From Symbiodinium sp. CCMP2592 (taxonomy: Eukaryota; Sar; Dinophyceae; Suessiales; Symbiodiniaceae), in assembly GCA_905221615.1 (NCBI GenBank), contig CAJNDT010001313.1, positions 766,501 to 830,500 of the forward strand: a stretch of DNA of 64,000 nucleotides, in the 5' to 3' direction. A model generated the notes under the pieces. It had not been told where the DNA came from and searched no databases. It saw nothing but the letters and a program-made list of their open reading frames with translations. Numbering within the stretch: the first letter of the stretch is position 1; the number at the start of each line of letters is the position of its first letter. Below, piece after piece: positions 44,001 through 51,361 of this stretch. The translations under genes were made by a program, and so were the position numbers.

Positions 44001-44368
44001 AGTCCCTCAAGGAGCTAGGGGCGGCTGGCGTCCAGTTCCGTGTCGGCAAGGGCACCTCGGTCAAGGCGGCTTACGCCGCCGAGAACCGCACGGACGTGAG
44101 CATCGGCGCAGGCCTCGCGGGCATCCACCACGCCAAGACGGTGCTCGTGACGAGGCCGGACTACACAGTTAGCGCCGTGATAGGAAGCCTAAACTTTAGT
44201 GCTAGTTCACGGGCCAACGCGGAGGTCGGCATCGCGGTCGCCAGTGTGCTGACCTCTGAATTTAGCCAAAAGTGGCTAGATTCGTTTGGCACCGAGTGGT
44301 CCAAGGCGCTGAAGCTCGAGGAGTTCGAAGCGCCTCAGCGGAACCACCGCGGGCGGGCAAAACCCTAA
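38075..44368 (+). CDS. Giant ORF: Tpt1/KptA-like - zinc fingers - SWIM - PLD-like
   Basis: About 2,097 codons. The start at 38075 is chosen for its CGCCATGGG context and because the domain similarity begins soon after; the frame stays open upstream to 37619. Domains: residues about 35-232 match Tpt1/KptA RNA 2'-phosphotransferase (R42-H43 of LRH, R102..H107 in IRALQGH, CHGT at 141-144, VH near 170, GCVLTGRVP near 216). Residues about 235-670 are Pro/Ala-rich and probably disordered. A C2H2 finger is at about 678, RanBP2-type fingers are at W1308 and W1393, and a GGGKGGGRG patch at about 1510-1520. A hydrophobic stretch follows (about 1676-1699), then SWIM (C1755-x-C-x8-C-x-H1768). The C-terminus is PLD-like (about 1905-2070), with HHAK at 2018-2021 and IGSLNFSASSRANAEVG. 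The role is unknown. It follows a pol remnant and nucleic-acid fingers dominate, so I infer a retroelement-encoded, Gag-like or accessory RNA-processing protein. Confidence 0.8.
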   Translation: MGGGRRRGNEGKGGRDSNSRWQPWVWLENPAVCQRALTQALRHGKFGLQGHLGEGGWISVSALAEKLQITSSAIEAGAASDLENAAGGREKQRLELVDGRIRALQGHGRGSGLTAGTVYGDGLDEAGMRELSVEYGGSTLCHGTEVFHARRIGRDGLLPGGGNGPRLTVHWVIGPGYPRQRDSTSGFRKNSTCLVVSNLELLRASGVPVWRGTDGCVLTGRVPPECILRILTVQPGCEVFDLSLAERQGNTLRWVDDAEPGSGVRREQSAPPGGAGPVNYYIGDEDSSSELEVEVRAKSSAMPAGPPPGPPKEGGPRGMPSALHRSRTVDDRPPPGREGKLKPTPKVAPEGAPSAGEQERGRSHRPPQKVPPEAPPADTIRYKTPPRARDELPEDPQAAPGDPEGAGAAPGDQPMEADRTLTPADLFHPKNFSKKANPKPPPKRPAVPEGMVTVKPGPTPKGVRPPPPFLIMETERAEEFLSTRPGWLLGGPAEPPIARSPPPPPAARNRSERPLPHGGLGPGPYQGPIRPKLGGPPLKAAPKGAVPSAEAPSASSASTGGPEGSREGGTAVPEETEEERAKTEAILRGIDDFMASVERRSASQERPAPKSPARHTFVPFSVDPIPEEAAVPGEFVDLGDTPDRSAIHGGGVAGCPTPEEIGNGDPRRVPSRGSGHKCGIRGCRAEFEHEYEAAYHRAAVHGRGLPANMVPAPCDDAFFGEAAVALRRFRHGEARRDHRDRVWVFEADLGRFTHISNPDRFCDRIGAELRDFRRLPDGAPCVTSDGLWRTYRLDRRPVQRAKPPVRYPSTILGPAYEETDFMMPNAAAPSPYRHLFRDETPLGEALEAIREEQGRSGEVPEDVEPPPPAFPDELLEPQDPDVDAPREDTPREHVQAMRETFSDLIWNAHDGLREEKLAAGVLNPIAKQTDTQLEIDPPMLETDLLPREKGGVQRTGTPPDPRWGAEPQASSPKKKAPPSSATHSEDQEMAPAPPDASQEASSSSAAPAANVTPPAEAGSPEVRIPSLAESMKAGLARERAAARAKEELAASAQEAAAAAPEARRDTRLPAVTKEEKETAEAKSLSSLKRAVEESGSERQGPAAKRATTKKEEAPSAPAGPAGAAAGTGAAPSSSGEAGAEEGASGAAAPSSTDKRRPAEPEGPPPPKKRFTTWQDTMESPAPQHRVSGVYGLSNEVPGADWRDVDWDATPPPGPGRPGARDVDPRLTVPLDLQHDEQIREFFRGGGEHTLEQLLALARRRRRAFVYQAAILSNRPVFEIWPDYDENELGPTPERVPLLTGKVWPWGWWDCFTCGRANPPERNTCRHHDSEELGGAPCVGIFEDSLYWSTPVDLRTAPAWFIEVWLDEHKERIKEYLYAKRSDAIAAAMSNAYWTCGRDTCQERNMLWRKLCFKCSGPKSGASFITHGMPPQEGDDEAASSSEESEGTKMERIERSINADPLAEHARKFLRSGRKRLRAEKRRQAELSQDSARAWWSQPSSGRGAPSGGRSSGSKGGGKGGGRGSSNRYGNRGWWAGGAAGLAYSSRLGERAGQPALTLPLRGPGGHRVAPEAPAVSSRPAVSSGPSNRGGFLGAVRSIGAAVSSWALSRRARNRAAHATTGNIGWKTGLVAAALAPTLFTVERGAREVAHVSLTAVATAAEDLIEESSGILVRGVRVVGLTAVVLLWTFAAVVLWWAGRVATNRLMHAMNGNPFGNAVLVSLEGREAVFEVASKTKAGAHRVLVKVGSGADGAGCDCKAFLNEGRCGHIERAVEAAGQLVAMTGASAAPTLSVAPAATRRARAILGAPALEQGCLAGMVSKARSLSERARNVGNPSEGCLDGFTKLRGRHEVATVSAPPTETVPKTPAAEASRQGTSAASPAPTAPMSSQARRVRDFPIPDGFERAGVKFLTLPEYHAVVQTMLSDAGHGDHVYVRAYSFDSKPLVGALVSSLERGARAHVLADNSQTSRTKLQLQSLKELGAAGVQFRVGKGTSVKAAYAAENRTDVSIGAGLAGIHHAKTVLVTRPDYTVSAVIGSLNFSASSRANAEVGIAVASVLTSEFSQKWLDSFGTEWSKALKLEEFEAPQRNHRGRAKP
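38177..38770 (+). CDS. Tpt1/KptA-like RNA 2'-phosphotransferase domain (within the giant ORF)
   Basis: In the known family this enzyme removes the 2'-phosphate left at RNA splice junctions by transferring it to NAD+. Family landmarks occur in the correct order: LRH followed by GGWISVSALAE (family: LRHxP...GWxxxxxLL), DGRIRALQGH (family IRAxQGHS), CHGT followed by RIGRDGLLPG (family LYHGT...GL) and a final DGCVLTGRV (family NGVWLT). The family HVHLS is weaker here (TVHWV) and Tyr of YHGT is Cys. The catalytic Arg-His and second Arg/His pair are present. About 35 extra residues separate QGH and CHGT. Activity is plausible but unproven. Mono-ADP-ribosyltransferase-like use of the same fold is an alternative. 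Confidence 0.8.
43900..44200 (+). CDS. PLD-like C-terminal domain (within the giant ORF)
   Basis: The segment has the layout of single-motif phospholipase-D superfamily nucleases: VYVRAYSFDSKPLVGALVSS, ARAHVLADNSQ, then IHHAKTVLV, and GSLNFSASSRANAEVGI. His2019 and Lys2021 of HxK and the GSxN pattern are present. The Asp after K is seven residues on (TRPD) instead of four, so catalysis may be altered. Known relatives cut nucleic acids or cardiolipin at membranes. The hydrophobic segment 220 residues upstream would allow membrane association, but this is inference. Confidence 0.75.
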
Positions 44369-44890
44369 AATGTCCAGCAGCCCGCCGCGCAACCCAACGT
44401 GGAGCCGCAGTGACCGTGGACTAGAAGTCGCGGACTGCGCTCCGCCCTTCTAGCCACCTGTGGCAACTTCAGTTTTGGTAGCAGCACCTAGCTGCTTTCC
44501 GATGAGACGACAGGGTGGCGTATCCGCTCTACAGGTCTTTGACGGGAGCGGCTAGGGAGGCACGGTAGTGCTCCCGAAGCGCGTGGAGTAACGCCGCAGC
44601 TTCAGCTGCTCGTTTCACCAGCCCTGTGGCCGCAGTGCGGCGCAGGCTGTGTACAGTAGGAAACAAGAGCCTCGTGCAGCACAGGCCGTGAAAAACGAAG
44701 GTCTTGTGCTGAGTGCGAAGGGTTTGTAGGAGGGCAGGGTCTGTAGGTCAGTTTTACGGCCTCCGGCCGCCCGCGGAATCCTACGGCTCTATCGTGCTCT
44801 CGGCTGAGGGGCGAATGTAACTGTACATAGTCTGCGGGCTGGCTGTTGTGCTGTATGCTTTTATGCCTGCTCTTCTGTAATTCGTATTCA
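44369..44890. other. Downstream region of the giant ORF
   Basis: No further coding sequence. A short inverted pair CTAGAAG / CTTCTAG at about 44423-44453 could form a hairpin. No copy of this segment was seen near 37.4-38.0 kb, so LTRs are not supported. Confidence 0.5.
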
Positions 44891-44891
44891 T

Positions 44892-44908
44892 AACATTTTT
44901 GGCTCAAG
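44892..44908 (+). other. Relic of the dinoflagellate spliced leader
   Basis: AACATTTTTGGCTCAAG matches the 3' part of the dinoflagellate spliced leader (consensus ends CCATTTTGGCTCAAG), with one extra T. Relic leaders in genomic DNA are known where trans-spliced mRNAs were reverse-transcribed and reinserted. It lies on the + strand about 960 bp before gene A and 520 bp after the giant ORF. Only the last 13-14 bases match well, so chance is possible but unlikely. Confidence 0.6.
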
Positions 44909-45061
44909 TGAGCACGGCAGTGTGTCGTTGGTAGCTTCTCGTTGCCGCGACGCAATTGCGCGCAGCCCGTCCTGGGCGGACGTTCGACCTGTCACGGTCG
45001 TTGGACTTTCTGCTTGGACGGAAAACGAGGGTGCGTGCTGCCCCTTGGGGTTTCCGTTCTC

Positions 45062-45368
<307 letters not shown>

Positions 45369-45868
45369 GCTACAATGATTACTGTACTACTATTTCTACC
45401 TGACTTATTCTTACTACACTGCTATTTGCAATTACGACAATTACGCTCTGAACCTTACTATGCAGGCGTCTCCTGCCTGAGCACCTTAGCTTGTATAGCA
45501 GACTTGTTTCAATGACATCTCTTCGTGTCAGGTTTGCTGCTTTGCCGACATTTCGACCGAAGACAGCATTGCGGCTGTTTCAGGACCGTGTATACCAGAG
45601 AAGTGCAGTTCATGTTGCAGATAAAGTTGTGCATCCAAGAACGATCTGCAGTGTCCCGCTGCAGCACTTCTTTCCAGTGAGGGGCGCCTAGGGATGTTCC
45701 ACGCCGTCTTTTTATGTCTCGTGCAGTCTTCGCAGTTTCGATTATCAGGTAGTTCTTCACATGATTACCCTTGACTCAGTCAGTCAGCCTGTGGCAGAAC
45801 CGCAACGCCACAACTTTGGAATCACAACTGCGTTGACAACGGTCAGCAAGATCACGCTGTCGTCTGCC

Positions 45869-46258
45869 ATGGAAAGAGGCCAGCGGCCCCCGGACGCGAG
45901 ATTCGATGCCGACTCTTGCCTGAGCGTGAAGCATGACGCGGAGACCTTCCGTGTCCTCAGGCACGCCGGACGGGCAAGAGTCAGCAACACGTTAACTGGC
46001 GAAAGCCACTTCTTCGATGAGCCAGAGAACACCCAGGCAATCGTACGTGTGAGCCGCCAGACCGGCTGGGCGTACCTTCGCATTGGCGAGACCACAGAGT
46101 GGCTTAACAAGGTCTTTTCCTGGTCCGTCTGGCGAGACGCGGCCTCGCAAGAGCTCTTTGCCAAGATGTCGACTGTGGACGGGGTCAGACTGAAGTGGCT
46201 GACTGCTTTTCAGGAGCATCGTCTCCTCCTCTACCCGCCAGATGACCACGAGGCCAAG
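45869..46258 (+). CDS. Gene A exon 1
   Basis: Starts at the ATG in GTCTGCCATGG; the frame is open upstream to 45761, so an earlier start is possible. Contains GWAYLRIGETTEWLNKVFSW. It ends in GAGGCCAAG before GTCAGAG, phase 0. Confidence 0.6.
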
Positions 46259-49200
46259 GTCAGAGCAAAGACGTTAAGATGCAGTTAAACAGTTAGGGTG
46301 ATGAATCGATCGGCCTTGGCTTGCAGTTCCTGGTGAATAAATAATGTGCCCTGACAGGTCTTCCGGGGCGTCCACGAACAAGAGCAGCCGCTGTTTGTGC
46401 TACAGTTTGCCTTGCCGCTGGACGGGTATCATTTCTGGTGGCGTTTACAGAACTTCCAGAAAGGCAAGAATCCTCACAACTTCCTTGGGACGTGCAAGAA
46501 GAGTTGGTCCGAGATGGCTTCTGCCATTCTGGGAAGCCAGAAGCATTTCCTGTGGCCGGACAGATCCCGGCAAGATCGCCACGGCATGCCGGGAGAGATG
46601 GCAGCACATGAAGTCTGCGGAAGCACAGTTCTGGTGCTCCTTGTCACTCTGTCCGGTGCGGTTTCTGGCAAGGATGCGACCACGCGCAAGGCCTGCGGTG
46701 ACTGGCTGAGCAAAGTCATGAACGCTGTTGCAACAGAAGTGAGGCTGACTTTGCAACCTCCTTCCGACCACGAACCTGTGGAGGTCACCGTAGTCCAGGG
46801 TCGAGTTCACTTCGAAGAGCTGGCAAAAGCATGCAAGAGGTCAAACATCAGCGTCAAGGGACTGCGCCTGAGTAAAGAGCATGATCTTCTGCAGTTTCTG
46901 AGAGACATACGATTGAAAGAAAAAATGCGATGGCTTTTGTGCCAGATTCTGGAGCAACTTGCTGCTGCAATGGAGCAACAGATGTTTTTCGTGGATTGGC
47001 AGGACGGCACGCCAGATATGGCGCAGCAAGGTCACCGTCGAGATCCGGTACAGCGTGTGAGAAACGTCGTGGAAGCGCGCCAGAAAGCATGGAATGCCAG
47101 AGACAAAAAAAACGCAAGCGGCAAGATGAAGCTCAAGAGAGTGAACGCAAGAAAATCAAGCTCACAAGGCAGCAAAAAGCAGCTCTCAAGGCAAGAAGTA
47201 TTGTGGCAAGAAGCTTGCTGACGAGAAAGGACAAGGACCTGGAGAGAGCCTCCTATTACAAGACTCTGTTGGCGGCAACCTGGGGCGCAAGACACCTGAA
47301 CGTGTGCTTCGACTCCTCCCGCGTCGGTGGTCGCAAGATCACGTCCTACGCCTGCATGAACTTGGCAAGTGGCGAGTGTGGCTGGGCACCACCGCAGGCC
47401 AATCAGAGCCAGAAATTCATTAATATTAATTAAAGAGTTAATAAATAATGTTAAAAGGCTCATTAAACTAATGGAGTCGCTTCTGTCTTCCCTCAGGTGC
47501 ACCAGGACTCCGGCCACCAGATTCCTGGCCAGAGAGACGACTCGCTAGAAACTGCGGGTATTGGGCCCATCGATGTCAGGTCGATCCTTCGAGCCTTGGG
47601 CTGTCAATGGAAGACATTCAAGCTGAGTTGGCGTTCTTTTGCAAACCAACGTAAGAGGCTGGATACACGTCCGCCAAAGACTACGTCTAAGTAGATCTAA
47701 GCGGTCAGTTTAGTTTGGCATGCTTGCTCTCGACCATTTGCTTAAGAAGCTGAGGGCAAGATCGCAAACGAGACTTGGAAGATGCTGAAGCCGAGACTCT
47801 GTCCAGCCGCAAGAAGCCCGCCTGCAGACTAAGCACGTACGACCAAGTGCTGGCTTTGGATCACATCGTCAAGCTCACCAACAACGCCAGAGGACTCGTG
47901 GCTTTTGCGCCAGAAAATGAGGAGGAAGAGAAAATGCAAGACGCTGAACCGTTGGGCAAGACACCAGTCTTGGTGTGCTGTACAGACCACGGCACTGATG
48001 CTCAAGCTTGCAAGATGTTCCTCATGTTCCACGCAAGACTCCGCAGCATCTTCATCTACGACCCCAGGCACAAGCTACAGCGTGTCCTGCAGAATGCGCA
48101 GACCTATGGAAACTACAGCGCAAGATGGGCCAATGCGCTCATAAGCTGGACACGAGGTCCCTGGGGTGGCATGAAGTGGAAGCGCATCGTCGCAGAAGAA
48201 GTTACGAGTTTTCTGGAGACGCTGAAGAAGAAACAAAGACAGCAAGAGACCTCTGCAGAATGGGAGATCATGAAGTTCTTTCTTCCACACGTGGCCATGG
48301 AAATTGGTGTCGCCGAGCACGATCTCAGTGTGCCAGACATCATCCGCCTCTTGCAAGGCAGCAGCATCGGCAAGAAGCACATCGGCAGTGGAAATGCATC
48401 TCGTTGGGATGAGTTTCATTCAGCTGGCACAACATCAGGCAAGAAGCAGGCCTTTTGGGCATCATTCTGGTCAGTTTCGGGTTGAAGAACGGCTGGCTGC
48501 GCCAGAATGGTGGGCAACTGGAAATGTTGTCGAGCATGCAAGATGCCATCGCCAGCGGTGCGGAGACCCTGGCGGAGAGCAAGAAGCAGCAGGCTGCAGC
48601 TTTGTCGAAGTTCAAAAACAAGCTGCAGGCCATAATGCACCTAGTGTGCGACCCAGAGGTCCTGGGAAACGTGAATGCTTGGTACTGCGTCTCTGTTCCG
48701 GTATCCCGCGAACTCAACAGGATTCGCCAGAGCGTAAGAGGACGAGAGGGCTCGTGGAGGTACTTGGCAGAGCAGGCACAAGGGCGATGGCGAACTGTCG
48801 TGACTCTGGCTGAATTACTAATATAATTTTAGCGATGTTCATCCACAGAAAAAATGTACGACTTTAGTCTGTCTGCCAAGTACCATGAGTCGAATTATGA
48901 GGTGCAAGAGATCGCCAACGAGGCACTTTTGCCAGAGAACCACCGCAGCATGGGCATCATTGACGCGTTGGCGGCTGGCAACTCCTTGTACTACTTCTCG
49001 CTGAAGCCAGACGACGCAGAACTGACTTGGCAAGACTTCCTCTACGAGCGGCTCTTCCGCTATGCGATCGCAATGATGAGATTCCACTGTCTCCTCGAGT
49101 CGCTTGTCGAACATGTGCAGCATTGATTGATTCTGGGCTAACCTTGATTGTGCGACCTGAAGATTTGGAAGCATGACCAGGCCATGTGTCGACAATGGTC

Positions 49201-51361
49201 ACTGGAGAACAAGTAAATTTGGACACCAATCGTTGACGGACTTAGCTCAAGTTCCTCGAATGCTGCAGACTTCAGTCAGTCAGAGTCAGACTCACACTAC
49301 TACTACAAATTTGGATATGATCCCATTAAATTAAAATTATTATGATGACTGAATGAAATAAACCGACCCCAGTCCCAGCTCCGGTAACCCTAACTTAACT
49401 ATGCGCCCAGGCTTTCACATGGCTGCTTCCCGCTGGTTTTGGCAAGAGGCTGCGAGAGCGTCGAGGCGGCGGACAAGGTCCTGCAAGAGCTGAAAGTTTT
49501 TGCCGCAGCTGATGCGAAGGTGACCGAATTGATAAGAGAAAACCCTTGGTGCAAACTTGCAGCTACCAGATCTGCGATGCGCCTCCGATGGGTCTCTGAC
49601 CTGGCAAGATTTGCGGCAAGAAACGATTGGAAAGCCACGCCAGAGCTGGTCCAGTATCTCAGAGATTGCTTCGGGTCCATGATCTTCACCTACAACGAGG
49701 AGGGCTTTGGCAAGATGAGGGAAGCCGAATCAGCAGAAGGCAAGATGCACGATTTCGCCCCGGCAGACTCCTGGTCGCAAGTTTGCACGTCGAAGGTGTT
49801 GCATTCTTTCGGTTACCCCGAGATCGAGACGAACGGGCAAACTGTGGCCGCGCAAGAGCCCATCCCCAAAGCAGTGCACCACACGCGCAAGATGGATGGG
49901 CACCCGAAGCTGCAAGAGGTCATGGGGAAAGCTTCTTGGCCAAACTTGAGCAGCATGGGTTACCACGCGACCTTCTTGGAGCAAATCCTCATGGTCAACA
50001 CGCCCCCCGCCAGAATGAACACCTTGATGTCCTCCTGGAGAAGCGCCTTCATCACTGCTGGCCTGGTCGTCCGCAAGAAGACCGACACAGCGAAGGTTTG
50101 GCTCAGTCTCGGGCCCTGGCCGCAAAACACGGCTGTGGGATTACTGAGAATGGAAAGGTGCGAGCAAGAGTCCTTCGTCTTCTTGAAGCTGCAAGACCCG
50201 GTGGTGCTGCATTTCGAGGCAGTCATCAACTTCTCCGACTGGGTTGTGCTAGATGCAGTTCCAGCTGCCCCGCTTACTGTCGCGGTGACAAGAAGACACA
50301 AGGCGCCAAAAAAAAACCAAAGGCAGGAGAACTTTGTCGTACCACCCTTGCCTGGCTTGCTGTGGGAAAGAAGCAAGACATCGGTCTCATTGCTGCAGTT
50401 TTCCGCAAGAGAAGGATTCTTCAACGTCCCGGAGTCCATGCTGAAGCCCCTCCTCAAGGAACTTCTGCTGGCACAGCTTCAGTTCACAAATTTGACTCCT
50501 TGAAGTCTTGAATTTCAGAGCGCTTCATTCTGTGAAATAGTTCTGTCAATGCAGCAACAGTGACGTTGACAGAACTGATATCGGTGTCATTGATCCTTCA
50601 TGTCACAGGACGAGCACGGCGTCGTTGAAGAGGCTGATGACTTTGCAGGGCTTCTGCAAGAATCCATCCGACAAACTTTGGCCACCACGGAGGAGCTCGT
50701 GGCACAAGCCTTGGAGAGATCCATGTTCTGGCGGTGCCAGAATAATGCAGACTCTTTGGGGAACCTTTTGGGTAGCCTGGCCAAGCAAGGTTGACACTGA
50801 ACCCAAAACCCCTTAACTTGTTAGATTAGATTCCACTTCCTCGTTCAGTTGTTGTCATTGTCTTTTGCTGCCTTCGTCAGTTATTGCTTGATTCATCAGA
50901 AAATAAATCAAATTACAATTTAGATCTGAGGTGAAGAGGATCGCAAGTATGGCGATGGCGAAGAGGCGCAAGAGCTTGCAGAAGAAGCTGCGGAGAAAGA
51001 TGAGGAGAACGCACCGGTGCTCAAACAGATCGCCAAAAGCATCAGGCGAATTCGCAAGAAAGCGGCAAAAGCCGAGCAGCCCTACGGCAAGAGGAAGCCC
51101 ATCACCTTCCGTTCTTCTGACACCTGGGACGCAAGAAAGATGCAGCAGTTTCTGCCAGAGAACTACAAGTGCTATAAGGACATGTTCAACAAGTGTTTCC
51201 GAGTCTCTTGCCGCCGATCTCGCTGGTCGCAAAGCAGGAGCTGGGGAGGCAAGGGAGACGCTCACGCCGTCAGATTCCTTCTCGAGTCGGTTTGGGCCAG
51301 ACACGGGAATTTGCATCCCGGTGTTCAGTGTCCTTTCGACTTCGATGCCATTCACGACTAA
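45869..51361 (+). CDS. Gene A: multi-exon, transposase-like dinoflagellate protein (about 1,500 codons)
   Basis: Eight exons can be chained with matching phases over most joins: 45869-46258, 46358-47397, 47497-47650, 47755-about 48775, about 48868-49126, 49411-50470, 50609-50789 and 50931-51361. Introns are 90-290 nt, with GT or GC donors and CAG|G or TGAG|G acceptors. A proposed RNase-H-like transposase core comes from CFDSSRVGGRK (Asp at 47311), CCTDHGTDAQACKMF (Asp at 47985), YDPRHK (Asp at 48060) and RGPWGGMKW followed by acidic residues (about 48150-48200). Downstream are helical regions, a basic/acidic linker and a final SRSWGGKGDAHAVRFLLESVW block that I associate with dinoflagellate-restricted proteins. 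Two one-base frameshifts in homopolymers (47105-47112 and 48453-48456) interrupt it. The family assignment rests on pattern memory, not on a search. Product function is unproven. Confidence 0.6.
46259..46357 (+). other. Gene A intron 1 (99 nt, GT-AG)
   Basis: GTCAGAGC at the 5' end and CCTGACAG at the 3' end. Stops occur in all frames and the flanking exons join in phase 0. Intron 2 has the same length. Confidence 0.75.
46358..47397 (+). CDS. Gene A exon 2 (contains one frameshift)
   Basis: Reads VFRGVHEQEQPLFVLQFA from its first codon. The frame is continuous to the A8 run at 47105-47112. After that the adjacent frame carries the coherent protein (KRKRQDEAQESERKKIKL, then YYKTLLAATWGARHLNVCFD). 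The run is one base short for a continuous frame, so this is either a sequencing error in a homopolymer or a real lesion. Confidence 0.65.
47398..47496 (+). other. Gene A intron 2 (99 nt, GC-AG)
   Basis: The donor CCGCAG|GCCAATC is of GC type and the acceptor is TTCCCTCAG|GTG. The join is phase 0. GC donors are known to be common in dinoflagellate nuclear genes. Confidence 0.6.
47497..47650 (+). CDS. Gene A exon 3
   Basis: Encodes VHQDSGHQIPGQRDDSL to WKTFKLSWRSFANQ and ends with one base of the next codon (phase 1) before GTAAGAGG. Confidence 0.6.
47755..48775 (+). CDS. Gene A exon 4 (contains one frameshift)
   Basis: The acceptor AAGCTGAG|GG restores an Arg codon with exon 3. Contains CCTDHGTDAQACKMFLMF, RSIFIYDPRHKLQRVLQ and WTRGPWGGMKWKRI, the best candidates for catalytic and structural motifs of a DDE-like fold. 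At the T4 run 48453-48456 the frame must shift by one base to continue as LGIILVSFGLKNGWLRQ. The 3' boundary is approximate. Confidence 0.55.
48868..49126 (+). CDS. Gene A exon 5 (approximate ends)
   Basis: Encodes SAKYHESNYEVQEIANEALL, then LTWQDFLYERLFRYAIAMM. The preceding intron is about 92 nt with a GC donor near 48776 and TACTAAT as a likely branch site at 48815-48821, but the phase does not close, so the acceptor may be CACAG at 48848 instead. Confidence 0.5.
49411..50470 (+). CDS. Gene A exon 6
   Basis: The longest uninterrupted exon (about 353 codons), after GCGCCCAG|G. It is mixed alpha-helical: RLRWVSDLARFAARNDWK, YNEEGFGKMREAE and HATFLEQILMVNTPPARM. The end is placed at CTGCTG|GCACAG (GC donor) because this is in phase 0 with exon 7. 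A short A-rich run near 50310 opens a second frame (GAKKKPKAG), but the first frame stays coherent. Confidence 0.6.
50609..50789 (+). CDS. Gene A exon 7
   Basis: Acidic helix-forming segment DEHGVVEEADDFAGLLQES, then RSMFWRCQNNADSLGN, ending in phase 1 before GTTGACAC. It joins exon 8 through a split Gly codon. Confidence 0.6.
50931..51361 (+). CDS. Gene A exon 8 (terminal)
   Basis: After GATCTGAG|GT it reads EEDRKYGDGEEAQELAEEAA, then a basic IRRIRKKAAKAEQPYGKRK and a final YKDMFNKCFRVSC...SRSWGGKGDAHAVRFLLESVW, with TAA at 51359. A competing Arg-rich frame over the first 80 codons is rejected because it does not join exon 7 in phase. Confidence 0.65.

Noticed and set aside
33458..44368. 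Complete LTR retrotransposon
   Set aside because: No matching LTRs were found between the flanks (37.4-38.0 and 44.4-44.9 kb). RT thumb, RNase H and protease were not seen, and the left end is in a gap.
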